Source: Mucilaginibacter xinganensis (GTDB taxonomy: Bacteria; Bacteroidota; Bacteroidia; Sphingobacteriales; Sphingobacteriaceae). Taken from it: a stretch of 64,000 nucleotides of DNA. How positions within the stretch are numbered: position 1 is the first letter of the stretch; every line of letters starts with the position of its first letter. Under the pieces are notes generated by a model, which saw nothing but the letters and a program-made list of their open reading frames with translations, was not told the DNA's origin and made no database searches. The stretch spans positions 620,001 through 684,000 of the forward strand of contig NZ_CP022743.1 in NCBI RefSeq assembly GCF_002257585.1. Direction: 5' to 3'. Both the position numbers and the translations under genes were made by a program. Shown piece after piece: positions 44,114-51,054 of the stretch.

Positions 44114-45088
44114 ATGAAAAATAAATTTTTACAATATACGTTCCTTAGCTGCTCGCTGATGGTTCTTTTTAGCGCTTGCCGGAAAGATCCGTTTAAAGGA
44201 ACCGAAACCCTTTCGTCAGGGAAGTCATATGTGTACATTACCGAAGCCAATGGTAGTCCTTACACTCAATATTTTGATGTATTTAATGACATTAAGACTG
44301 TTGTGCTTTTCACGATCAGGCGCGATGCAGCCAATAGTGCTGATTTACAAAAGGCAGTAACTGTTACACTTACGGCTGATGCTGACTCTAGTGCCAGCTC
44401 TGGGCTAACAGCTTTTACCAGTGATTTATATACTTTTCCAACTGCTGCTGATATAGCATCGGGTGGCGTTTATGCAGGCGCTGACGGCATATCTGTTAAC
44501 AGCGATGGTACCCAATTAACTGTAAAGTTTGCACCCGGTCAGTTTGCTAAAAATGTAATTTACAAAGTTGATGGCAGCAAGCTGGATCTTTCAAAAACCT
44601 ACGGTGCTGTTTATAAAATAACCAGTCTTAGCAGCCTCAGCCAAAAGGTTGGTTATAGTGTGGTGGCAGCAGCCATCGCTGTTAAAAATGCGTATGATGG
44701 GAATTATAATATTTCCGGAACCGTTCAGCGGTATGTAGCAGGCGGGGATGCTGAAGTTGGTTCTTTGAATGGCACTATTGTAGCCGGCAAGACCAGCGAT
44801 GTTATAACTAATGGCCCTACCAGCAATTTCTTCTCAATTTATTGGGCAGATGGTTCGGGTGTAGGCGGTATTGCCGGCTTACAACTTGCTGTAGATCCTG
44901 CAACTAATAAAGTTACAGTGACTGCATCAGGTAACCCAAATTTGAAAAATATAGCTGATCAGGATAATTATTATGACCCTGCTACCAAGACATTTGTATT
45001 GAATTTTGCCTGGTATGGAGGTGCGCCGCCACCGACCGGATCAAGCAGACAAGCGCACGTAACGCTTACTTACAACGGTTCAAGATAG
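44114..45088 (+). CDS. Surface lipoprotein accompanying a SusCD pair (DUF1735-like)
   Basis: Lipoprotein of 324 residues with the signal FLSCSLMVLFSAC and lipobox FSAC. The N-terminal half (about 30-170) resembles the BT_3987/DUF1735 beta-sandwich that recurs behind SusCD genes (strands such as SYVYITEANG, TVVLFTIRRD, VTVTLTADADS). The C-terminal half (about 190-320) is a second all-beta unit (YNISGTVQRYVAGGD, KVTVTASGNPNL). It is probably a surface glycan-binding or accessory protein for the third locus; the domain match is from memory and moderate. Confidence 0.75.
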   Translation: MKNKFLQYTFLSCSLMVLFSACRKDPFKGTETLSSGKSYVYITEANGSPYTQYFDVFNDIKTVVLFTIRRDAANSADLQKAVTVTLTADADSSASSGLTAFTSDLYTFPTAADIASGGVYAGADGISVNSDGTQLTVKFAPGQFAKNVIYKVDGSKLDLSKTYGAVYKITSLSSLSQKVGYSVVAAAIAVKNAYDGNYNISGTVQRYVAGGDAEVGSLNGTIVAGKTSDVITNGPTSNFFSIYWADGSGVGGIAGLQLAVDPATNKVTVTASGNPNLKNIADQDNYYDPATKTFVLNFAWYGGAPPPTGSSRQAHVTLTYNGSR

Positions 45089-45114
45089 TAACTATTGTAT
45101 TGATTGATACTACC

Positions 45115-45148
45115 AAGCCGCCCCATTTAAGTTGTGGGCGGCTTTTTT
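45115..45148 (+). terminator. Intrinsic terminator of the third susCD operon
   Basis: AAGCCGCCC (45115-45123) pairs with GGGCGGCTT (45136-45144) and is followed by a T-run. It lies 27 bases after the lipoprotein stop codon. Confidence 0.85.
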
Positions 45149-45292
45149 ATGAATTATATTTGTTAAGCCGTGATGTTTGCGCAAATTACAAACAGAATAA
45201 AACATCAGCGTACTTAATAGCTTAAAGAATATTTGAGCTGATTTTTCGTTTTACGTATTTAGCTGTATTCCAGGTTTTAAATTTATAATACT

Positions 45293-46264
45293 ATGAAAAA
45301 TTTCTTGCTGTCATTTATTATAATTGTTAGCGGCGTCAACGCTTTTAGCCAAACTATTGCTATAACCGGGGCCGTTAAAGATGACCAGGGGCAACATGTT
45401 CCCCTGGTGTTTATTAGGGACGCACAGCACTTTTATGCTACTTATGCAGACTCCAGCGGAGCCTTCCGGATTAAAGCTGATCCATCATCCACATTGATCG
45501 CTATTGCTGCCGGTTATGCTGATACGAAGGTAAAAATTGATGGTAAAAGCACAATTAATATAGTGATGGCTAAAGGGAACTCATCGTCAGCAAACGGCGC
45601 ATCTTCTACTGCCGGAGCAACCAATGCGGGGGCTGCTGCTGCTTTTTCAAATAAAGAACCGCTGGTTAACCAAAGCGGATCAAGTACGGCGGTTAAGGCC
45701 GGTTTTAACCAGGAACCTACCAAAGGCAGCCCTTATCTTTTTGCCAATTGGGTGCATGGCTTTGCCGTTGGCGCCGGTGACTCCCTGCTGTATGATATTA
45801 ACAATTTATACAATTACGATAAAACTAGCGGCGACCTGCTCTATACACAGGATCTGAAGCGGATTATGCAGGTGAACAAACAGGCAATAAAATATTTTTG
45901 TTTATTTAATGGGAAATTATACCCGCAGATTTTTGAAAGCGCACCTGCGGTAAGCAGCAAGCCATTTACCGAGGTATTATTAAGCACCTCAAGGTATAAA
46001 ATATACAAACAAACGGATACCAAACTGATAAGGGCAGACTTTCATACCGACGGGGTTATAGAATCCGGCCATCGGTATGACGAGTATGACGACGCAGTGC
46101 ATTATTACTTTGTAAGGCTCCCGGGAGATAAACCGAAGCAAATTTCATTAAAAAAGAAAACGCTGAAGGAATTAATGGCTGGCGACGCGGACAAATTTAT
46201 AAGCGCCCAGGGCGACAGAGACGTTGATGAGGATTATGTGAGGGACCTTGCTTTCAGTTTATAA
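45293..46264 (+). CDS. Secreted protein with regulatory-like domain, paralogue 1
   Basis: Exported protein of 323 residues, unknown function. It has a signal peptide (FLLSFIIIVSGVNAFSQ), an N-terminal carboxypeptidase-regulatory-like beta-sandwich (about 20-90, ITGAVKDDQGQHVPLVFIRDAQ), an Ala/Gly/Ser-rich linker (SSSANGASSTAGATNAGAAA), and a C-terminal domain of about 190 residues with the features KIYKQTDTKLIRADFHTDGV, GHRYDEYDD and DVDEDYVRDLAFSL. The same C-terminal features recur in the next plus-strand gene, so the two arose by tandem duplication. I do not recognise the C-terminal domain. It has no obvious operon partner. Confidence 0.8.
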   Translation: MKNFLLSFIIIVSGVNAFSQTIAITGAVKDDQGQHVPLVFIRDAQHFYATYADSSGAFRIKADPSSTLIAIAAGYADTKVKIDGKSTINIVMAKGNSSSANGASSTAGATNAGAAAAFSNKEPLVNQSGSSTAVKAGFNQEPTKGSPYLFANWVHGFAVGAGDSLLYDINNLYNYDKTSGDLLYTQDLKRIMQVNKQAIKYFCLFNGKLYPQIFESAPAVSSKPFTEVLLSTSRYKIYKQTDTKLIRADFHTDGVIESGHRYDEYDDAVHYYFVRLPGDKPKQISLKKKTLKELMAGDADKFISAQGDRDVDEDYVRDLAFSL

Positions 46265-46566
46265 AGAACTGCCAATAAGAACTCGCAAGTAACTTCGTCT
46301 CATTGGGACCCAGAGATTCCTGACGGATAACCATGGCTTTTTTACTCCTCAATCTGCATAGGGTAGCGTTTGCTTTAAAGCCGCTGCTGGCAGCGGGCCT
46401 GGCAATTACGGAATGGCTTAGCGCTAGCTGCGAGAGGATTTTTAATTCCTTGTGTTGTAACAAATTTTTTACCTGATAATTTAAAAATGGGCGCTAATAC
46501 CATTGATTACAGGTTTTTGTTTTGTAATTGTTGGTATATTTAAGCCTTGAACTTTATTCAATAAAT
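46265..46566. repeat. Gene-free stretch with a dispersed non-coding repeat
   Basis: Holds a sequence (ATTGGGACCCAGAGATTCCTG type, around 46301-46321) that I know as part of dispersed intergenic repeats in Bacteroidota. Near its end lies the promoter region of the second paralogue; TATATTTA at 46535-46542 is a weak -7 candidate. A short minus-strand open stretch over the repeat is not supported as a gene. Confidence 0.45.
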
Positions 46567-47535
46567 ATGAAAATTATTACTACTATTTCAATAGTTGTGC
46601 TGTCAGGCACATTTGCTTTAGGGCAAACTGTTGCCGTAAGCGGCACGGTTAACAATCAAAAAGGGCAACCGGTTCCCTATGCTTTTGTACGCGACGCCCA
46701 GCATAATTACGCCACTTTTGCCGATTCGACAGGCTCATTTGTATTAAAGGCAGACCCCGCTTCGGCACTGCAGGTTTCGGCAGTTAATTATAAGGAGACC
46801 CATGTACGGATTGAAAATAAAACCAACGTGAACGTGGTATTGCCCGCCGATGCGGTTACCGATGGGGTAAGTTCACTTAATTCAATCAAACAAAATGCAA
46901 ACAGCGGGTTTTTACAGGCCAGGCAGCAGTTGGTTGCAGAGGGTGTGGGTGTTCAAACGGTAAGGGAGGGTTTTCAACAGGAAGCCACAAGGGGCAGCCG
47001 CTACCTTTACAGCGATTGGGTACCCGCCTTTGGTATTGGAAAAAATGAGACGATCATATTTGAGAATACCAATTTTTACAACTATGATAAATTGAACGGA
47101 AGCATCATTTATACCAACGACGGCAAGTCAATGGCGCAGGTATCTCCCGACCAGATTAAAAGCTTTAGTTTATTTGACAGAAAAGGGCATGCCCATGTTT
47201 ATGAAAACGCACCGGCAATAAACGGAAAACCGTTTGTTGAAGTGTTGGTAAGCACCCCTAAATACAAGATCTACAAAAAAATTGACACCAAATTACAGCG
47301 GGCTGATTTTCATACCGATGGCGTGCTGGAGATGGGCCATCGGTATGATGAGTATGTAGATGTGGAACGCTATTATTTTGTTGGCGCCGATGGGAAACCA
47401 CAAGCCATCTCGCTTAAAAAGAGTGCGTTGAAGAAACTTTTGGGAGGCGAAGCAGATGCTTTTATAGCCTCACAGGGATCAAGGGATGTTGATGAGGATT
47501 ATGTGAGGGATTTGGGGAACAGCCTGATTAAGTAG
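46567..47535 (+). CDS. Secreted protein with regulatory-like domain, paralogue 2
   Basis: Exported protein of 322 residues and close relative of the product of 45293-46264. The start at 46567 is chosen because it gives a proper signal peptide (MKIITTISIVVLSGTFALGQ); an earlier in-frame ATG at 46528 would put 13 extra residues before it. The regulatory-like domain (VSGTVNNQKGQPVPYAFVRDAQ), a different linker without the Ala/Gly run, and the C-terminal set KIYKKIDTKLQRADFHTDGV, GHRYDEYVD and SRDVDEDYVRDLGNSL are all in the same order. Conserved acidic and aromatic residues at the C-terminus suggest binding of a metal or partner, but the function is unknown. Confidence 0.82.
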   Translation: MKIITTISIVVLSGTFALGQTVAVSGTVNNQKGQPVPYAFVRDAQHNYATFADSTGSFVLKADPASALQVSAVNYKETHVRIENKTNVNVVLPADAVTDGVSSLNSIKQNANSGFLQARQQLVAEGVGVQTVREGFQQEATRGSRYLYSDWVPAFGIGKNETIIFENTNFYNYDKLNGSIIYTNDGKSMAQVSPDQIKSFSLFDRKGHAHVYENAPAINGKPFVEVLVSTPKYKIYKKIDTKLQRADFHTDGVLEMGHRYDEYVDVERYYFVGADGKPQAISLKKSALKKLLGGEADAFIASQGSRDVDEDYVRDLGNSLIK

Positions 47536-47551
47536 CATAGATTATCGATAA

Positions 47552-47590
47552 AATAACAAAGCCGGAAATTGAAACTCCGGCTTTGTTATT
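47552..47590. terminator. Bidirectional terminator between convergent genes
   Basis: AATAACAAAGCCGGA (47552-47566) and TCCGGCTTTGTTATT (47576-47590) are perfect 15-base inverted arms. They sit between the plus-strand paralogue and the minus-strand secreted protein gene and can serve both. Confidence 0.8.
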
Positions 47591-47632
47591 TTATAAAGCG
47601 CTTAATAATACAATGGAATTTTTGCAGTTGAA

Positions 47633-48034
47633 TTACGATATATCAACAGTTCCAAAGAATGTAAATGAAGTTCCATTACCTCTGTAAATTGTAACATTTA
47701 AAATAAAAAATGTAGTTGTTCCTTCTTGTCTGTAGGAGCCCGTGGCTGTGGCACCTGTGCCAAATTGCTGTGTTCCGTTATTGAAAACAGTAACGGATGT
47801 GACACTGGAGCTCGACCCATACAAATCATAAATAATAGCTGAATTAAGGGGGTCAGGCACTCCGCCTACAAATTGCAAAAGTGGCTTTGGTTTAACTAAT
47901 GGAAGGTTAATTTTATTAATCGTAACCTCCACGCCGCTGGAACACGTGCTTTTTTTAGAAGCATTTGCGCTTTGGTTTCCGCAAAAAGCAATTGTTGTCG
48001 CTAATACAAAAGTCAAAATAATCGATTTTTTCAT
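47633..48034 (-). CDS. Small exported protein, function unknown
   Basis: A 133-residue protein with a signal peptide (IILTFVLATTIAFCGNQSANA). The mature part is beta-rich with many Ser, Thr and Gly (SSSSVTSVTVFNNGTQQFG, TTTFFILNVTIYRGNGT). One cysteine remains after the predicted cleavage site (STCSSGV). I do not recognise a family. The neighbouring gene on the same strand, 160 bases downstream of its start, encodes a Crp-family regulator that is transcribed separately. Confidence 0.65.
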   Translation of the reverse strand: MKKSIILTFVLATTIAFCGNQSANASKKSTCSSGVEVTINKINLPLVKPKPLLQFVGGVPDPLNSAIIYDLYGSSSSVTSVTVFNNGTQQFGTGATATGSYRQEGTTTFFILNVTIYRGNGTSFTFFGTVDIS

Positions 48035-48196
48035 AATATTTAATTTTTGTGAATAAGTAAGACTGTTTATAAGCCATTGTGGACAGATGGCTTACTTTTA
48101 ATAAAGTTAAGCTAAGCGAGCAACCTTAGGTGTGATAAAAGTCACAACCAGATTAGGCAATTATCACAAACTTAATTATTGATTAAACGGAAGGCA

Positions 48197-48763
48197 TTAG
48201 CCTTTTGAAATCATCCTGCTTAATGTTTCCCTGCTCATGTTGAGGTAGGATGCAATAATTTTTAACGGTGCTTTCTGAAATACCAGCCGGTTGTTTTTTC
48301 TCATCTCGCGGAAGCGCTGTTCTGCACTTAAAGAAATTAACCGTTGTTTCTGGTTCTCCTCCTGGTGATACCTGCTGACTATGGTTTTAACCAGTACGGC
48401 TGTTTCGGGGAATTTGATAAGCAGCATGCGCAGGTCGTCATATTTTAACGACACCAATTTGGTGGCTTCCATTATTTCGGTGTAAAAGTATGCCGGCTGG
48501 CCCCAGTAGCCCTGGTAAGACAGGAGGATGTCACCGGTGTGCCAAAACCTCACGGTTTGATCGTTGCCAAATGCGTCGTAATAGTAATTTCGGGCAAAGC
48601 CGTTTTGGATAAAGCACAAGCGGTTCTCCTGCTGCCCCGGCGAAAATAGAATTTGCCGGGGCTTGTAATTTTCCTCGTGCAGTAATTCAAACAACTCCTG
48701 CTTCAGCGGCCCGGATAACGGGGCTATTCCTGAAAGGTAAAGGACGAAATTATTCTTATTCAT
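48197..48763 (-). CDS. Crp/Fnr-family transcriptional regulator
   Basis: A protein of 188 residues with a cyclic-nucleotide-binding-like roll (about 20-125, PRQILFSPGQQENRLCFIQNG) and a C-terminal helix-turn-helix (LKIIASYLNMSRETLSRMISKG). The recognition helix is of the ETLSR type, as in the other Crp-family protein in the window (19999-20589). The ligand cannot be read. The gene is divergent from the eight-cysteine GG-leader peptide gene across 337 gene-free bases, so it could control it; this is inference from position. Confidence 0.9.
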   Translation of the reverse strand: MNKNNFVLYLSGIAPLSGPLKQELFELLHEENYKPRQILFSPGQQENRLCFIQNGFARNYYYDAFGNDQTVRFWHTGDILLSYQGYWGQPAYFYTEIMEATKLVSLKYDDLRMLLIKFPETAVLVKTIVSRYHQEENQKQRLISLSAEQRFREMRKNNRLVFQKAPLKIIASYLNMSRETLSRMISKG

Positions 48764-49100
48764 AAATACATAAAATATAATGGTGAACTGAATAAAGTGT
48801 ACGATTACCAGGCGGCCAAAAGGTGGGTGAATAATGAAGAATTGTATTCATAGTTGCGAATCAGGTCAGTTAGGATATTAACCTAAAATTACAAAATCCA
48901 TTCCAATCTTTCATAAATATTAACGGAGAAATATGATTTTTTATCCAGGGTGTATTACCTGATAACAGTGGGCTAATTTGCTTAGAGGTAAAACTAACAA
49001 TAGTTGTAAACCTTTGTGAATAAGTTAGTTTTGAAATGATATAGCGGGGGGATGTAAAATAGTTAACTTTAGATTAATATTAACCTTAACCACAACAAGT
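48764..49100. other. Divergent regulatory region between Crp-type gene and GG-leader peptide gene
   Basis: AT-rich stretch that must contain both promoters. No perfect TAnnTTTG is present for the peptide gene; TAACTTTA at 49064-49071 is the closest match. No repeat or terminator is seen. Confidence 0.4.
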
Positions 49101-49325
49101 ATGAAAAATGCATCAGTTATCAGGGAAAAATTATCGAGGGATGAAATGAAAAGAATTTCGGGCGGGGCGCAAAAGTACCAATGGAATTGCTACAGTGGCA
49201 GCGCCGGCGATTATTATTTAACTTGTTCGGATGTGGACCCGACGGCGCATTGCTCGGGCTGCGGTTACAGCAATTGCTCAATGACAGGTACTAAGTGCAA
49301 TACGATAACAGTTTGTGTATGTTAG
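49101..49325 (+). CDS. GG-leader peptide, eight-cysteine bacteriocin-like precursor
   Basis: A 74-residue peptide with a double-glycine leader (EKLSRDEMKRISGG, cleavage expected after residue 22). The 52-residue core has eight cysteines, clustered towards the end (HCSGCGYSNCSMTGTKCN and VCVC). The leader matches the one at 31704-31892 in pattern (L-x-x-D-E-M-K-x-x-x-G-G), so both could use the same exporter. The core sequences are unrelated apart from cysteine richness. Four disulfides or thioether rings are possible. No exporter, lanthionine synthetase or radical-SAM gene is in the window. A strong terminator follows. Confidence 0.82.
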   Translation: MKNASVIREKLSRDEMKRISGGAQKYQWNCYSGSAGDYYLTCSDVDPTAHCSGCGYSNCSMTGTKCNTITVCVC

Positions 49326-49334
49326 CGTAAAAAC

Positions 49335-49357
49335 GGACCCTGTTTAACGCAGGGTCC
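49335..49357 (+). terminator. Terminator hairpin of the GG-leader peptide gene
   Basis: GGACCCTG (49335-49342) and CAGGGTCC (49350-49357) with a 7-nt loop, 9 bases after the stop codon. The T-run is weak (CCTTAGTTT). Confidence 0.7.
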
Positions 49358-49370
49358 CCTTAGTTTAAAA

Positions 49371-49787
49371 TTATTTCTTATCCACACTGTACTTGCCGGG
49401 GCCAACAAAAAGCAGACCTGCAAACATAATGCAATCTTCAATAGCATGGGATGCTCCCATCAGGCCGCCCATTTCGCCGCTTTGGTGAAGGTGGAACTCA
49501 ATTGCTACCAACAGGTTGATTACCATAAGTAAACATACCAGCCTAAAGCCAAGTCCCAGGATTAACAAAACACCACCAACGGTTTCTGTAAGTGCTGCAA
49601 GTAAGCCCCATACCGTTGGTAAAAAATGGATGCCCACGTAGCCCATAGCACTGCCGGTTTGTTCCCATTCCTTTTGCCCGCCCAGGAGTTTAGGATAGCC
49701 ATGAAAAATAAACATGAGCCCCAGGCCAACCCTGATAATGAGGAGGCCAAAATTTCTGTAATTTCCTAATTTGTTTAAAAGCGCCAT
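49371..49787 (-). CDS. DoxX-family membrane protein
   Basis: Four-helix inner-membrane protein of 138 residues. Family pattern: GLLIIRVGLGLMFIFHGYPKL, GLLAALTETVGGVLLILGLGF, and the small-residue C-terminal helix CIMFAGLLFVGPGKYSVDK. DoxX proteins are linked to thiosulfate:quinone oxidation or to redox complexes with superoxide dismutase, but most bacterial members are uncharacterised. It stands on the same strand as the LD-carboxypeptidase gene, which lies 49 bases upstream, so both may be co-transcribed. Confidence 0.9.
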   Translation of the reverse strand: MALLNKLGNYRNFGLLIIRVGLGLMFIFHGYPKLLGGQKEWEQTGSAMGYVGIHFLPTVWGLLAALTETVGGVLLILGLGFRLVCLLMVINLLVAIEFHLHQSGEMGGLMGASHAIEDCIMFAGLLFVGPGKYSVDKK

Positions 49788-49836
49788 TCTTTTTTATTTA
49801 GATAATGTATGGTTTTGGATAGGGGTTGCAACAAAT

Positions 49837-50754
49837 TTAGGGATAAGTAATATTTACCCCCGTACCGGTTACTGATAAATTTAATTTTTTACCTAACACC
49901 AGGCTGCAATTATCGGCCACGTGCCCGGCGGGGAAATCAAAGCAAACCGGGTACTGGTAAGCCTTTACCACCTCCATCACCATTTCGGGAACGGTTTGGC
50001 CAAAGGGGATGTCGTTATCCTTCAGGTCGGTAAAGCCGCCTACAATCAAGCCTTTAAGGTGTTGTAGTTTACCCGCCCGTTTCAGGGTGCGGAGCATGCG
50101 GTCAACAGCATACAGGTACTCGCCTATATCTTCAATAAATAAGATCTTCCCTGCGTAATCCGGTTCCGAAACGGAGCCTGAGGCTGATAGCAGCATGGAG
50201 AGGTTGCCGCCTATCAGCACGCCCTCTGCTTCCCCCTGCCGGTTTAAAGCATTGGGCGCCAGGCGGTAGCTGATCTCTTCGCCAAATAATGCTTTACGTA
50301 AAGTATCCAGTGAACGCGCGGATGCATCGGGGATGGTCATGGGCATTTGCCCGTGAATGCCGGGGGCATTAAAATTGGCAAATAGATGACTGTGAAGCAG
50401 GGTAATATCGCTGAAGCCTACCACCCACTTGGGGTTTTGCGCGAACCGGTCGAAATTCACCAGGTCGATCATCCTGACGGTTCCGTAGCCGCCGCGTGCC
50501 GCAATGATAGCCTTAACGCTGTCGTCATCAATAAAGCGCTGCATGTCTTTGGCCCTGAAGGCATCGTCGCCGGCAAACTGGTGACAGGAAGCAGTTAGCG
50601 TATCACCCAAAACCACTTCCAGTCCCCAGGATTGCAGCAGTTTTATGGCATCCGTCATAGGGTTGGGTAATTTTTTTGCAGGGCAGGTGATGGCAATTTT
50701 GTCGCCCGCTTTTAAGTAAGGCGGAAATAAAGGAGATGCGGCAGCGTTTTGCAT
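49837..50754 (-). CDS. LD-carboxypeptidase (peptidase family S66)
   Basis: Serine peptidase of 305 residues that removes the terminal D-alanine from tetrapeptide stems during peptidoglycan recycling; the same family also includes microcin C immunity proteins. The start at 50754 (MQNAAASPLFPPYLKAGDKI) is preferred to the ATG 57 bases earlier, because family members begin just before the PPYLKxGDxIxI strand. Motifs: AITCPAKK, AARGGYGTVRMIDLVNF, the nucleophile region VVGFSDITLLHS, LIGGNLSML, LFIEDIGEYLYAVDRML, and the final FPAGHVADNCSLVLGKK with the catalytic histidine. No signal peptide, so it is cytoplasmic. Confidence 0.92.
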   Translation of the reverse strand: MQNAAASPLFPPYLKAGDKIAITCPAKKLPNPMTDAIKLLQSWGLEVVLGDTLTASCHQFAGDDAFRAKDMQRFIDDDSVKAIIAARGGYGTVRMIDLVNFDRFAQNPKWVVGFSDITLLHSHLFANFNAPGIHGQMPMTIPDASARSLDTLRKALFGEEISYRLAPNALNRQGEAEGVLIGGNLSMLLSASGSVSEPDYAGKILFIEDIGEYLYAVDRMLRTLKRAGKLQHLKGLIVGGFTDLKDNDIPFGQTVPEMVMEVVKAYQYPVCFDFPAGHVADNCSLVLGKKLNLSVTGTGVNITYP

Positions 50755-50899
50755 GATCAATATTAAAAAAAACTTTTGGACTTTTCGCGGGTGTTGTTTC
50801 GCTTGTTCCACCTTTGTGCAATCAGCAGCTGGAACAGGCTGAATCTGTGGATTTTTGGTAAAACATGGCCAAAATTTCTATAAATGAAATTTTATTAAC

Positions 50900-50975
50900 T
50901 ATTGTTACTGTTCCACTTTGTTCCACCTGTTCCACTTGTGCACACTTGTTCCGCGGAACAAGCCTGTTCCAGGGT
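50900..50975. repeat. TTCC-rich repeat cluster with an 18-bp perfect palindrome
   Basis: Five or more short copies of TGTTCCAC/TTGTTCC and a perfect palindrome CTTGTTCCGCGGAACAAG (50945-50962), directly between the LD-carboxypeptidase start and the metG promoter. A similar element (GTTCCGCTTTGTTCCGTGGAA) lies near 14676. Confidence 0.8.
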
Positions 50976-51039
50976 GCTTTTGGCATCGGCAACCCGCCAT
51001 CAGTATGCACAGGCTTTCGGACTTTCGCGACTAAAAAAG

Positions 51040-51047
51040 TATCTTTG
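51040..51047 (+). promoter_or_regulatory. TATCTTTG -7 element of metG
   Basis: Exact TAnnTTTG match, seven bases before the metG start codon, with TTTCG about 21 bases upstream as a weak -33 element. The message should be leaderless or nearly so. Confidence 0.6.
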
Positions 51048-51054
51048 CCACATA

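Noticed and set aside
46254..46463. Minus-strand open frame of 69 codons
   Set aside because: Falls on a dispersed intergenic repeat and the end of the neighbouring gene; no start or family support.
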